Of a stretch of 64,000 nt of DNA, positions 19,240-34,289 are shown one piece after another. Below the pieces are notes generated by a model. The model did no database searches. It was not told where the DNA came from and worked only from the letters and a program-made list of their open reading frames with translations. The position numbers and the translations under genes are program-made. The DNA is taken from NCBI GenBank assembly GCA_963978895.1, contig OZ022242.1:4108859-4172858 (forward strand), read 5' to 3'. Positions within the stretch are counted from its first letter, which is position 1. The number at the start of each line of letters is the position of its first letter. The stretch is from Erpobdella octoculata (taxonomy: Eukaryota; Annelida; Clitellata; Hirudinida; Erpobdellidae).

Positions 19240-19690
19240 GACTCGAATGAGATACAATTTTTTAGTTCTTAAATCGTAATTTTGAATAATGAATTATGTC
19301 AGCTATTTCTCTGGATAGAAAGAGTAATTTTAATACATTATTATAATACCTAGTTTATTTTTGTCTGAAAACCAGTAAAAGTCGGAGTTTTCCAGTCCTT
19401 AAATAGTAAGTCAGAGTCATTTGCGTTTGATCAGAACTGCACCTATCAAATTGCTTCCTTTTAAAATTAATTGCTCAATTAGATCAAGTAATATATCGAT
19501 TTTTCTTTTTTGTTAAAAAAATGTTTATTTCATAAGTTGTTTTATGTTTATATAAATTTAAATGTTTGTTATTTAATAATAAAAATTGCATTGTCTAGCA
19601 ATTTAAATTTTTTTTATTAAAATACCCGCCATTTGTGTTTTTGGATGTTTCTACCCTCATATGGTATTTGTCATATCATTAAAACAAAAT

Positions 19691-19950
19691 AAAACAAGTA
19701 AAGGAAAAAACGAGTTTTTCAACACAAACTTTAATTTCAGATACACATGATTTAGAAATACGATAGATGTTCAAATTAAGTTTTTTTTAATTGAATTATG
19801 TTATGTCATCCAATACAAAGCTATGCTGTAAGCTTCAGCTACCTAGCTAGTCAAAAAGCTGGTTAAATTTTACTTGCAAGATTTGCGTACAGAAAAAGCC
19901 ACACACACACACACAAACAGAGATTGTAACCTAAATAAAAGTTTGTAAAA
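19691..19950 (+). repeat. CA-bearing interspersed repeat, copy 2
   Basis: Near full-length forward copy of the repeat described at 15617, with a CA tract of only about eight units. It lies about 450 bp upstream of the cyclase start. Confidence 0.85.
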
Positions 19951-20257
19951 ATGAATGAAAAAACTAAAAACTGTAATGGAAAAGATATGGCGATAAGAAA
20001 ATAATCATTTTAATATTTTGGTTGTATTACTTTTATAAATTGATTTGCTCAAGCTAAAGAATTATTCATTCTAAACGAATAAGTTGATTATGCAAGACAA
20101 ATCGGAAGTACTTTTATTACAATTAAGATCAAAACAAAGATCAATAAGCGGCTTCTGATTTTATATTTTACGGACGTCTCCGTTCAGCGGTGCAAGCTCA
20201 ACTGAATCTTTCATGTTGTCATAGTTTTAATTAGCATTTTCTGAGAACTTCATAGAA

Positions 20258-20266
20258 GTAGTAGTG

Positions 20267-20355
<89 letters not shown>
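20258..20355. repeat. (GTA)n microsatellite
   Basis: About 30 GTA triplets with a few GTG interruptions. The following GGCGGATCCAGG at about 20363 looks like a fragment of a hAT-type transposon end. Confidence 0.9.
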
Positions 20356-20357
<2 letters not shown>

Positions 20358-20402
20358 TCATTGGCGGATCCAGGAATGTAAATTGGCGGGGACCAAGTCA
20401 CT

Positions 20403-20612
20403 TTGAGACGTGTTGGTGTAGTGGTTTAGACACCGGCTTGGATATCTGGAGTACCTAGGTTCGATTCCAGGTTTGGGCATGAAGTTTCTTTGAGCAAGAA
20501 ACTAATTCACAATGCTCAGGCCAACTCAGCCTTTCATCTTTCACTGGTCGATAAATGAGTACCAGTTTCGCGTCTGCGGTTAATAGGGTTCGGCACACCC
20601 AGACTTTGGATT
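20403..20612 (+). mobile_element. tRNA-derived SINE
   Basis: It contains an internal pol III A-box-like TGGTGTAGTGGTT and, about 36 bp on, a B-box GGTTCGATTCC, the spacing and sequence expected of a tRNA head. A non-tRNA body follows (GAAGTTTCTTTGAGCAAGAAA, GATAAATGAGTACCAG). It is not a functional tRNA because no full cloverleaf is evident. Confidence 0.75.
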
Positions 20613-20620
20613 TTTTAAAA

Positions 20621-20790
20621 TTTAATCATGTATTGTCATCCAATATAAAGCTATGCTGAAAGTTTTAGCTTCCTAGCTAGTCAAAAAACTGGTTAAATTT
20701 TACTTGCAAGATTTGCGTACATAGAAAGCCACACACACACACATACATACACAAACAGAGATTGTAAACTAAATAAAAGTTTGTAAAAAA
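20621..20790 (+). repeat. CA-bearing interspersed repeat, copy 3 (5'-truncated)
   Basis: It starts at ATGTATTGTCATCCAATATA and runs to AGTTTGTAAAA, with a CA/CATA tract in the usual place. Confidence 0.85.
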
Positions 20791-21821
20791 GATAAATTAG
20801 TTTTTAATTTTAAATGCTTTTATATTTTGTCGAGTATTTTGAACACATTGTCGACATTTCCAAAAATATAAAGATCCGGAAACTTTAAAATTAATAAATA
20901 TACGTTGTGATATTATTTATATCATGGTTTTATACCATACTATGTGTTTTCTTAATTTATTTCTTCTGTTTGGATAGCTTAGTATAACGTCAGGTTGGAC
21001 TTTAGAGTAGAATTTGTAATGCAATAAAGGATTAACTCTATTAACTTATTTTTGGCTAAAACGTGCTTGTGATGCATGTTGATGATGATGTATAAGTATC
21101 AAGTGTTACAAAATATTTTAGTATTTTTGCACAAAATGCTTTAATGTATTTTATATTTGAATTATTTTTATTTAATAGTATTTAGTGCAGTATTGGAAAT
21201 TCTTTAAAAAAAGTATTTGAATTTCATGTTTTTAAAAAGTATTTTACCCAACGCTATATACTAGTAATACCCGTCGCAGCTTTCCACGCATGAAATTAAA
21301 CAATTTGAACCATGCATCATGGAGCCATGGACGAATTTTTGAAACCTACTCCGGCTCATTTCATAGGCACACAAATTTCAGGCCCGACTCGCTTCATAGG
21401 CACAAAATTCCGAACCGGCCCGTTTCACGAAACTACACATTGTGAAAAAATCTGATCATAAATTTTGAAATTACATGATTTGTCAGATTTTCTAAAAATT
21501 AAAGCAGCCAAATCGGCTCCTACAGTTTTTTTATTCGATTTTTGAATTTACATACTTATTTGCCACTAGTAGCGATAACGTAATATAAACATAGATATAA
21601 TATATATTTGCATAATTTCAAAAATAACGCATGTTTATAAAATTTAATCCGCACATTATTTTTATTTAATAAATAAATCGCAATTATTAAAAAAAATAAT
21701 TTAGGCAAAGTACGCATACAAAATCAACTTGAGCCCATACAGTAGCATCGAAATTTTTCTTGGTGCAGGTCTGATGTATCCAACGTTCGCAAAAAGGACA
21801 CCCATTCCTTATCTGCGTGAA

Positions 21822-22290
21822 GGCGGGCGCACACGAACAACAAATTTGAGCAATTTAGTTGCACAACTAAATTTCTTGAGCAACCTTTGTGCGCACACAC
21901 TTAGAGTAACAGTTGGTATTTTTTGTTGAAATTCTCTAATAAATTAATTTATTACATTAAATCAAATTCTGTCACAATTTTTCTCGCAAGTTTTGTATTT
22001 TATTCGATAATCAAGTCAAAAAACTTTGTGCAAATTACTAAAAAATTTTTATTAAAATTTATCGAATTCATAACAGAATCGCTGGTTTATTCTATTTTTT
22101 TACATTTTTCTTATAAAAATAACTATTTTACTAATTACAGAAAGACGTGTGACTAAAAGTTGTCCAAAGTTTTCAAACGAATTTGAAAACTAAACTAGTT
22201 GGGCAACTGAGTTGACAACTTAAAAAGTTGCTCAACCCATGACGCCCACACGAGCAATTTAGCTGCGCAACTCGAGTTGCACAACTTAAG
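21822..22290. mobile_element. possible palindromic MITE
   Basis: CGCACACGAACAACAAATTTGAGCAA with nearby GAGCAACCTTTGTGCGCACAC at the left, and GTTGCTCAACCC...CCCACACGAGCAATTTAGC at the right, form several mutually inverted GTTGCTCA/TGAGCAAC and GCGCACAC modules around an AT-rich core. Exact ends and target duplication are not resolved. Confidence 0.4.
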
Positions 22291-22291
22291 G

Positions 22292-22595
22292 CTTGCTTTT
22301 CCGTTCCAGGTCGCTTTCCCTCTCACTCTTTCGCTCTCGGCTGGTTTTCTGTTATCGCTTGCTTTTCCGTTCCCGCTCATTCTCCAATTCCCGTTTCCGC
22401 TCACTCTCCCGCTACGCTCATCTTGTGACCGATTGCAATTTTTTTTAACAAAAACCTTCCTCTATTGACTCTCAAGGTTATGTGAAAATTTCATTACGAT
22501 CCGATGAATGGTGTTAGCAACGCATAAAGGACACACAGACAGACATACATACATACATAATCTTATTTATATATATATATACATTTATATATAGA
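22292..22595 (-). mobile_element. Helitron family H2, 5' part (reverse)
   Basis: On the minus strand it starts TCTATATATAAATG at 22595. It continues through a CATA-rich stretch, GCATTGCTACACC-like and CCGATCGTAATGAAATTTTC-like sequence and the GGAACGGAAAAGC-rich body. The 3' hairpin and CTAG end are missing. It lies just upstream of the first RING gene. Confidence 0.65.
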
Positions 22596-22726
22596 CAATC
22601 TAAATATTAAATTTCAAATTTTCACATTTACAGTTTTTGAGTTTTCAAGCAAATAAACTTTTTTCAACTCCACAAGCCAAAGTCCTGACAAAATCTTGGA
22701 AGTTAAAAATAGAATTCGACTGAGCA

Positions 22727-25478
<2,752 letters not shown>

Positions 25479-25592
25479 ATGTTACTGTAAAAGTTCCGTT
25501 TTGTTACCTATTAAAACGTTTATAGCAATTAAGGTAAGAAAAAATTAGACAACGTGTCACCCATTTCATACTTGATTAAATAAACTTTTTTA

Positions 25593-25785
25593 AATGCTTT
25601 TATTTAACTTCACTTTCTCTCTGTTTGTATGTGGTGATCAAATTTTAGAAACAAAAATTCGCCCATTTTTCGACCACCTAGAGCTCTAAAACTTTCAGGA
25701 AAGCTTTATTCTGGATGACAATACATAAATTTAATGTTTCCGACATGAATTAGGCCTTAAATCAATTAAAATTGATTGAGTAAGT
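25593..25785 (+). repeat. interspersed repeat, copy 2 (partner at 7808)
   Basis: Colinear with 7808-8000 over about 190 bp, just after the RING-A poly(A) signal. Confidence 0.75.
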
Positions 25786-27296
25786 TTTGTGTAAGTTTGT
25801 ATTCGGTATGGTTTTTTGTCTTGTAGTAAGGAAAAGTTCTTATATTTTCACACTCCCTCCAAATTTTTTTATGATAGTTTATATTTCTTTAGACCAAGTG
25901 TTTTAAGACTGAATTGGCTGTATGTAGGAAGCACATAAGTACTTCCTGTCGTGGATCAAAGTTTGATCCTTTTAACTGTCCCTCCTCCTTTATCCAGGCT
26001 TGGGACTGGCTCGCAATTAGCAAGGTGGAGACTCCCTCCAAAATGACGTCCTTAATCTCAAGTAGGCTTAGTGGATATAGAATCAGGTGTTCAAAGGTAT
26101 ATATAGGCAGGAGCGTTATTTGTGGGGGGCAGGGGGAAATTTTTTCCCAAAAGATTTTCCAAAAAAATGTGTTTGAAAAAAAATAACTATAACGTTTTTA
26201 AAAAAGTTTTCGAAAATTTTTGAAAAAGTAACTAACTACACTTTCCTGGCCATCAGCATTCTAAGAAAAAAAGTGTATATACGTTTTTGGAATTGTTTTT
26301 TTTTTAGAATAGTAGCTATCAAAGCTGGATACAAGATTTTGGGAACCCATGAAAGCGCCGTGCGTTAACAAATAAGTAGTTAAGTTGAATGAATTAGGTT
26401 GAATAAATGAATTCAACTGGTAATGTAGCATACATCAAGAATAACACAAATTTAAGAACACCCAGTAACTATACATAAACATTTAAAAAAAAAATAAAAT
26501 TATGAAAAAAATGTGTTAAACAACGCTTATATACACATGTGTAAGTGGAGAGCGTATCAAAAGATAGCAACTGTCACTCGGTTGGCTCACGCCACAGTGA
26601 ACCACCCAGTTATTTTTGTGGCACGTAATGGTGTCCACCATAATGGAGTGGAGAATCTGTGGTGACAAACCAAAGACAAATTCAAAAGAATTAGAGGATC
26701 TGAAGACGAAAACACATTCTTACTCTTCCTTACTTCTAACGTTTTCTGCTCACCTTGTGAATATTTAACTGCCCAAGATTTTTATTAATGGATACTAGCC
26801 AATTCGTCGCAAAGCCGTTTCGTCGCAGGGTACATTTTCCCAGCTTGCGACGAAACGGCCCAGAACGCAACGAAACGGCCGACCTTTGCGACGAAAAGGT
26901 TAACAATTACGGCGGGCAGTATTCCGCAGCATGGCGAAACAGATGGCCACCCTATTGACAAAGACCACTAGACCGCCGAATGCAATGGGAATTCCGCAAT
27001 CTGCACAAGCCATGTCAGCACAACAGGTTGCTGCAAGCTTAATAAAGATGTACATATTTTCTAAAGGATTAGGGCTAGAAAGAGGACCATCAAGTAACTA
27101 TATTGTTGACGCTTCATTACTGTGATAGTTCCTTCAAGAATGTTTCCTACGAGTTGGTTCAGAATCGAATCATTAGATGAACAATTTTTTTAAGGCCTCC
27201 AAAGTTTCGTCGTTGCTGATCTCTTGTCCAAAGACATCATGCGAGGCGGTTTTTTACCATAGCCGGATTTGCATTCATTTTTTCCAAATTCTGGAA
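25786..27296. other. intergenic sequence with transposon debris
   Basis: No convincing gene. At 26795-26910 there are repeated GCGACGAAACGGC and TTCGTCGC motifs, some in inverted arrangement. A GC-richer stretch at 26925-27125 has an open frame on each strand without a recognisable domain. GGGGGGCAGGGG near 26130 resembles a hAT-type end. Confidence 0.4.
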
Positions 27297-27696
27297 AAAT
27301 AATTTAAGAAAACCTTGTCGTATTATTTCCAGATTTTATATTTGTTTTTCAATTTTTATTTAGATGTTGCTCTACAGTGGGTCATGAAGTACGCTAATAC
27401 TAAAAACTGAAACGAATTTTTAGTATTTGTATTTGATTTTTCATCACTTTCGGTATCATTTATTTTATTGATTTCATTTTTTTTAAAATAAAATTACACT
27501 TCATATAACCGACTGTTTTTTTTATTTTGTACTTGTTTTAACTTTTCTACGTTATTTGGTTCTGTAAAATACTCAAAATTCTTCAAAGAAATTTCAATTC
27601 TGATTGCACATGTAAACAATGAGCTCAACTTGATTCACAAATAACTAGCGTATCAATTTGGGAGTCAACACTAGACCCAAGTTCCACAATTTTTTG
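27297..27696 (+). pseudogene. stranded duplicate of an ARL8 terminal exon and 3' flank
   Basis: This matches 36109-36508 almost base for base: the end of the last intron, the 47-nt final exon with its acceptor (27364-27410, encoding DVALQWVMKYANTKN then stop) and the 3' UTR. No other ARL8 exon is found upstream before the RING-A gene, so this is a relic of a segmental duplication, not a gene. Confidence 0.85.
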
Positions 27697-28329
27697 TTTC
27701 GATTTTGGATTGGATTTCGTCTTTCGAGCTTGGATTTTTGGCTGGTGTTTGCATAAACCAAAGTTAATATAAATATAAAGGATTTAAAATGAATATGGCA
27801 TCAGCGCTTCCACATTTAAGTTGTTCAGAATACTCTCCAAGCTGGTTACCGTTTTTTTTACTTTCCTGTAAAAATATATTTCCAGGCCTGGCTTTTTGGG
27901 GACAATAATATATCTATGGAAATCTATTTTATATCTGTCATTATTTCCTATGAAAGAACTGTACATGGGGTTGTATAACATTCTTAGATACAAAAAAGGT
28001 GTGTTCGTCATTTACATTGATTATTTATTTTTGTTATTACCTATGTGTTTAATAAAGTGAATTTCAATTATAATTATTAAAGCTGATATAATCTAGTATA
28101 TACTTACACTTTTTCAATTTAAATTCTGGAACCGTTCTAAAGAACCCTTATATGATTTGCAATATAGATGCATATCTTTTAACTACTCACTTTTCAGTGT
28201 TATAGTAACAATTTAAATCAATTTGTTAAATTTTTTTTAATTAATCATAACTAGGATTTATTTTTTTTTAAAGATTGCAGTAAATTCTTAACGAAATCTT
28301 AAAGGTTAAAAACAAGATTAGACTGAGAG

Positions 28330-31156
28330 ATGTTTATTGAATGTGGAATCTGTCTAGATATAATACACACATTTGAGGATGTTGTGTCTACTTTGTGTGG
28401 TCACGTATTTCATGATGGCTGTCTCAGAAAGTGGTTGGAAAAACATCCAACCTGTGCGCAGTGCCGAAATCCGATAAAGAACAAGAAGCAGATCACTAAG
28501 CTGTTTCTCACATCGTACACTTCTGTCGTTCCCAAAGATGAGCACACTGAAGAAGAAATTATTAAAAAAATGTCTCGAAAGATATCCGAATGTATGGAAA
28601 AAGACTACCGACAGCTAGCTGAATGCATAGAGGAAAACTTTGATAAAAAAGTTGACTGGTGGAATGAAAATAAAAGTCTGATGAAAGATGAGTACCGTCG
28701 ACTTTGCAGGGAAATCAAAGAACTAACAAAAGAACTTGAGTAAGTACGGTGAATTTTTTGTATTACGTTGTCGTTTTTCAAGTAATCTGAGACATCCAGG
28801 ATTACTCATTTTTTGTCGCTGTTATCCGTTTTTCTTCCTGGCGCATGTCTTATATACTCTTAAATACGGTAATCTCCTTTTAATATCACACACTTTTCTG
28901 TTTGTTCATGTTAAGAATACCTATAAAAGGCATTCATTAATTTAGAACGCACCTTTTTGCGTGCGGGATAAGTAAAACTTTGTTTTTTTAGCATTCAAAT
29001 GCCAACTTCTTTACAAAATGCACAAAATCCAATCCTGACCTTCGACCTGCTAGTTTATTAATTTTCAGGCAGATCAGTTGAAGGAGATGGATTTTTATAA
29101 AAAAATTGTATATATTTACACATAACGTCTTTTATATTAAAATAACATAGCTCGGGTTTTTTTATGTTATATTAGCGGAGATACCCGGCGTTGCCCGGGT
29201 TTTTTAGAGGTTTTTCTAATGTTTGTCTCTTTCTCTCCCGTTTCCTTTCCCACCTGCTTTCCCACTCCTGTTCGCTTTCCCGTTTTCGGTCGTTTTCCCG
29301 CTGCCGGTCGTTTTCCCGCTGCCGGTCGCTTTCCCGCTCCCGGTCGCTTTCCCGCTCCCGGTCGCTTTCCCGCTCCCGGTCACTTTCCCGCTCCCGGTCA
29401 CTTTCCCGCTCCCGGTCGTTTTCCCGTTCCCGGTCGCTGTCCCGTTCCCGCTCACGTTTGCTCTCCCATTCCCGCTCACGCTTGCTTTTCCGTTCCCGCT
29501 CGCTGTCCGTTCCGGGTCGCTTTCCCGTTTCTATAATAGACAAACTAACCCAGAAACATTCATATATATATATATATATATTGCGAATAAACTGTGGAAT
29601 CAATAGCTTTTCGTTTATGTGGCATAATTAATTCGATAGAAAGATTTGAAATTTGAAATTGTATTTTTAGCCAATTTTCAATATATGACGATATATGTAG
29701 TTCCCGCTCGCTCACCCGCTCCGCTCCGCTCATTTTGTGACGGATTTCAAATTTTTTTTTATATTTGATTCCCCTTGACTCTCAAGGTTGTGTGAAAATT
29801 TCATTACGATCGGATGAATGGTGTAGCAATGCATAAACGCCATTAACATATATACATATATACATACAAACATTCATTTTTATATATATAGATTTCTTTT
29901 CATTGTTTCTTTATCTCTCACTCTTTCTTTCACTCAGTCTTACTTTTTTTCCTACTGTTTTTTACTTCTTTTTAAATCTCATACTCAAAGGTAGCAAAAA
30001 CTTTTGAACTCAAATAATTATGTCATGATACTAGCCTAATTGGTTTTGTGTTAAATTTCTGAGGCAACTTAATTGTTTTCTGTCTGCAATTTAAAGGTAA
30101 TTTTCAGAAACAACTCTAGTGTTTTCATGTAGCACCTTTAGCTGTCAAAGCATTTGAGTGACACTTAGAATATTTTTTGAAAATGTCATTCTGCTCTTAC
30201 TATAAATCTATTTGTTTATAAATTCTTTATATTAACTTCATCGCATTTGGTTGCTTGAATGAATTATAGAATAAAAGTAATTGAAACATTAAAAATTACA
30301 AATTTTCTGTAGAGAAATGAACCATCAGTTATAATAAAAAAATTTGTTTCTTCCATATTGGTTCAAAAGTTTCTTATATTTTTAATCCTCACATACTTTA
30401 CATATCAAGTATTTTAAAGACTGCGGTCAATGTTTTTCAATAGTCTAAACTTACTATTATCAAAAAATAACTTGTAACAATTATTAGCTATTGAATTACA
30501 AAATTATGAAGAATTAAAAAAAAAGTTTTTATAGTTCACTTGTTTTATGTATTAATTATATAAAATCTGATTAACAAAACTAATGTTTCTTCAATTCATT
30601 ATATCCACATGCAGTAAAAAACGGGAATTGGGAAATGATTGCCTCAGTTTTCTGGACGACCTGCAACACAAGATTAAAGAAATAAAGGATAAAACAGAAA
30701 CAATCCTAAAAGACATACGGTATGTATTAAAGGAAGAGTTGTTTTATTCTTTGTTATATTTAAAACAAATGTGTTTGTTAAATAACTACAAATAATTTGG
30801 CTTAAAAACGCTTACATCACATATTTTGGTGATTTTTAATTGAATGCTTTTATAGAACATTATTAAAGTCAAATCAATTTTATCTGATTGTTTCTTTGAA
30901 ATTTTTTCACATTTATTTCAGCAAAAACAACAACCTTGTTGACAATAGTACGAACCAGTTTTTCAGTAGCATCTTGAAGGACATACATATCGGAACACAA
31001 GAGATGAGAAAGAAGAGAAAGGTGCTTACGTCGTTCATCAGCGATCAGAAAGACAAATTTGAGACGGAACTCGAGGAAGTGTTCATTGTAGTTTCAGAAC
31101 TGAATAACTTAATAAGCGGCATGAAGGATTTTAAAAATGGTTGGAGGGATTCCTAG
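28330..31156 (+). CDS. RING-H2 coiled-coil protein, TRAIP-like (paralogue B)
   Basis: Exons: 28330-28739, 30615-30719 and 30922-31156, 249 aa, with splice phases identical to paralogue A. The RING-H2 finger keeps C5, C8, C23, H25, H28, C31, C42 and C45. It shares with A the start MFIECGIC, the CGHVFH core, TCAQCR and KLFLTS after the finger. The second exon again ends in a KDIR-like helix. The third begins NNNLVDNSTNQF and is helical (FISDQKDKFETELEEV). Similarity is strong in the RING and weaker in the coiled coil, which points to a rather old tandem duplication. The role is inferred as ubiquitin ligation by family; the substrate is unknown. AATAAA lies at 31227. Intron 1 contains a Helitron. 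Confidence 0.85.
29172..29892 (-). mobile_element. Helitron family H2, near-complete 721-bp non-autonomous copy
   Basis: On the minus strand it starts TCTATATATATAAAAATG at 29892 and contains GCATTGCTACACCATTC and TCCGATCGTAATGAAATTT. A GAGCGGAGCGGGTGAGCGAG body and about nine 18-bp CGGGAGCGGGAAAGCGAC-type repeats follow. It ends in a GC hairpin (CCCGGGCAACGCCGGG) and CTAA at 29172-29175. The flanking bases are A (outside the 5' end) and T (outside the 3' end), as Helitrons require. No Rep-helicase is present. Confidence 0.75.
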
Positions 31157-31319
31157 AGCGGAGAAAAATCTGCAAAACATTCCTGGAATAGTAACCATTT
31201 TCTCAATAATTAAATGGTTTTATAATAATAAAATTTAAAAAACCAATTATAGGTCTATAATGAACTCATAAGGTCTAAATGATATTAATAATGCTTGTAA
31301 TATTAATAGTTTTCGCTAT

Positions 31320-31690
31320 ATTAAATCTTGTTCCACTAACTGCAGCCAATTAAATTGTTTACCACCATCTTCCAGCCCTTGGAGCAACGTTGATTTTATT
31401 GTGTGCCAAACTGTTGAATGAAATTTTAATTAATTTTGCTTGGCACAACAAATAACTTGAATGTTTTTACAGCCAACATGTCTCGAATAAGGTACATATT
31501 TTGTCTTTAAATTGTTATTTTAAGTTGTGAATTATGTCAGCTTTTTTTGTGTGGATATAGACAGTTTCTTTTTAATACGTTGATATAAGTCAATATAACT
31601 GACTAAAGTTGAAGATTTTTAGTCCTTAGATAATAACTTAGTGGAATTTGTGTTTTATTAGTACTGCTCATATGAAATTGCATCAAAGGT
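31320..31690 (-). pseudogene. decayed copy of the cyclase first exon and upstream region
   Basis: This aligns with 19060-19460, in the same orientation. Shared features are TCCACTAACT, GGAGC(A/G)ACGTTGATTT, AACATG(T/A)CTCGAAT and GAATTATGTCAGCT. The reading from the matching ATG starts MLAV...LFV and soon hits a stop (SKIN then TAA), where the parent reads [18 protein letters not shown]. No other cyclase exon lies nearby. Confidence 0.75.
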
Positions 31691-34289
31691 GTCTGTGGGT
31701 CTATTTTCTTTTTTCACTGACCCAATCCAACCCACTTTTACTGATCCCCTGCTAGATGAAAATTTCTCACCAACCCAGTTTGACCCGATAATAGTAATAA
31801 GAATGAAGATTCAGAATTCATGTCATGTCTAATAACGTGTTAGAACTGTAAATAAATATACAGGTTGAATTGAATCAATTGAACTTATTACTGATAGGAG
31901 ATGCGTACATTCTGAGCGATTCCTACAGTGTGCTGAACTTGCTGAACCTACAGTATTAAGATGACTAATTTGCTATTAGACATGACATGAATTCTGAATC
32001 TCTGATCTCCACAGCACAACGTCTACTGACCACTGTAGTTGTAGACTATTGTAGAGGACTCCGAACTACTCCTTGCTTGAAACGTGTACAGAGTTTACTT
32101 GAGCATGGAAGCCTCGTTTCCATCTTAAATTTCCATTGGGTGATGGTAAGCGTGTCGTCAGTGGGTAGAACCGGGAAATATATTAAACTCTTATTTGAAA
32201 CAGGGGGAAATCTCGGGCTTATCCGCAGTTAACCATTAACCATTATTGCTGCTGTAGGGAGCAGAGCACGTTAATAAACAAGTAAATTAAAAACGAATTT
32301 TTAAAACGAATGCTCTTATATGTAATTAAAACACAAATTTTGCAATCAATTTTTTCTTATATTACTCTTTTATTTTATATTAAAGTCGAAATATCTTAAT
32401 TATATCGAAATTAATTAAAATTAATTGACTTATTGTAAAACTAATAATTGAATATTGCATTGTCTTCTATTTTGAGCATGTATGCAAAATTTGAAAAAAA
32501 TCTATCATCAGGAAGTGACTCAAAAATTGATTGCAAGATTTGAAACAGACAGAGAAACAGAGACGACGAGTTAATAAAAGCATTGGTAAAAAGAACAAAC
32601 GTCTTAACCCATTAATGGTCACTACAAATATGAAAATACTAAAGTTGACGTTGCGTGTTCGCAACCGTAACCATTAATGGGTTAAAGAAAATAGAAACAT
32701 TTCAAATAATGTGTATTGGGCATTATTTTAGATTAATAAAATGCTCCACATTATAAGCTATTGTGCAAAATTTGAAAGCGAATGCTAATCGGGAAATGGG
32801 CGAATTTTTAGAAAAAAATCTTCCGGACATCCAGACAAGTGAAAGCTAATAAAAAGCCTGTAAAAAGTCAATTCATATTCACTTTGGAACAAACCAAAAA
32901 ACGTATCTAAGTTTCATCGAAAAGTTAGGTAAATTCCGAGGTGACCCGGGCCCGGGTGGCCGCTCACATCGAATAGTCAGACCTTAATTCAGATGCATGA
33001 AAAACACGCATATCTTGGGTTTTTATTATTTTTTTACCCCCTTGTTTATTCTCCCATGTTTTTGGCGAGCAAAGCTGTGACCACTTGTATAGCAATACAT
33101 AGAAGTCCAGACCGAACCGACTTAACCTGTAACTATTAAGTAACAAATTAATTTGATTTTTTATTCTTTTTACAAATTATTTCGTGAATTATTTAAGTTG
33201 AATTTTACGGGATTTCACGGTATATCTTTGTGAAAACAAGTTAATATCAAGTGTTTTTGTATAAAAGCTGTCAAATGACATAAGTGCCAAATTGGCTTTT
33301 GTTTCTTCTGTGCTTCATTGATCTTCGGTATGGCGTCATCACTCTCGTCAGGTTAACTTGACTTTAAACATCAATTATATTGCGCTTTACAAGGTATACC
33401 CAAGCTTCAAAGTTTAAAATTTGAATTTTTGATGTTTTTCTATTTTACAATTAAAAGTAGGCTAGACGAAAATAAGACTCTGAAAACTGCCATATAACAT
33501 TTTGATTTTTAATATTTGCGTGGGGACCAGCGACGGTGTATGGGGGGTCGGGCCTTCGGGGTCCTCTCGTGACTACACTGAATTCAAATAAAACCGCACA
33601 AACAAAATGAAATCTTTAAAATCCGAAAATCTACACACGGTTTTGGTATGCTTTACCAGTTTAAAAATCTGATATTAAATATAAGAAAATCTAACAATTT
33701 GAATTGCTCATTCACAAAATCCTGAAAATATTTAAAAGTTTAAAATGCTAAGAATTTTAAATAATTTTCAAATATCTTGCGGCACATCCAAAAATCCAGT
33801 GCAGCACACTCTGCTAGTAACTAGCATAAAATGATATTTAAAAAAAATCGTCATTTATGACTGGCTTTTGTATTTCTAGTAGTATATAGTTATAAAAATA
33901 TCCGTCAGTATGGCGGATTATTTCTAGTTGATATATTGATGTTAAAACAAGTAAGCCGTAAAAACAGGTTTTCTGAATTTGCCGGTATTTCATTTATTGC
34001 AAAAAATTTTAAACGACATTTTTTGGGATTGATATATGTAACCATTTATTTAATTTATTTGATTAATTTTGTCTTTGTTTTAAAACATAGATATGTACTA
34101 TTTTCAGCTGATTTTTTTTTCAAAAATGTTTGAACTTTAATAGTATGCATTGTCATGAGGAGCGAGCCTATATTATTTCACATTTCAGCTTGATTGTATG
34201 ACGGATAGTTAGTTAATTTTCACTCTCAAAGTTTGCAAACGTTCAAGCAACCAAGCAAAAAATCAGCCAAGTAATCAAGCAAGTAAGCA
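31691..34289. other. intergenic sequence
   Basis: AT-rich, no convincing gene. It holds the 82-bp inverted-repeat element at 32604 and a perfect 14-bp palindrome ACCCGGGCCCGGGT near 32944. A GGGGGGTCGGGCC patch near 33540 could be a transposon end. Confidence 0.4.
32604..32685. mobile_element. 82-bp piggyBac-like MITE
   Basis: Perfect 16-bp ends TTAACCCATTAATGGT and ACCATTAATGGGTTAA. Outer TTAA tetranucleotides are the target duplication, and the inner repeats begin CCC, both typical of piggyBac elements. Only 50 bp separate the ends, so it cannot encode anything. Confidence 0.65.

Noticed and set aside
20403..20480. tRNA gene
   Set aside because: A and B boxes are present, but a full cloverleaf is not evident and a SINE body follows.
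26931..27260. Coding-like stretches on both strands near the ARL8 relic
   Set aside because: Possible frames are short, interrupted and lack acceptors; no domain was recognised. Left as unexplained sequence.
29172..29631. Arg/Ser/Glu-rich frames resembling SR proteins
   Set aside because: They arise from 18-bp repeats in the Helitron body. They exist in several frames at once and recur in every H2 copy (23.7, 24.5, 61.6, 63.8 kb).
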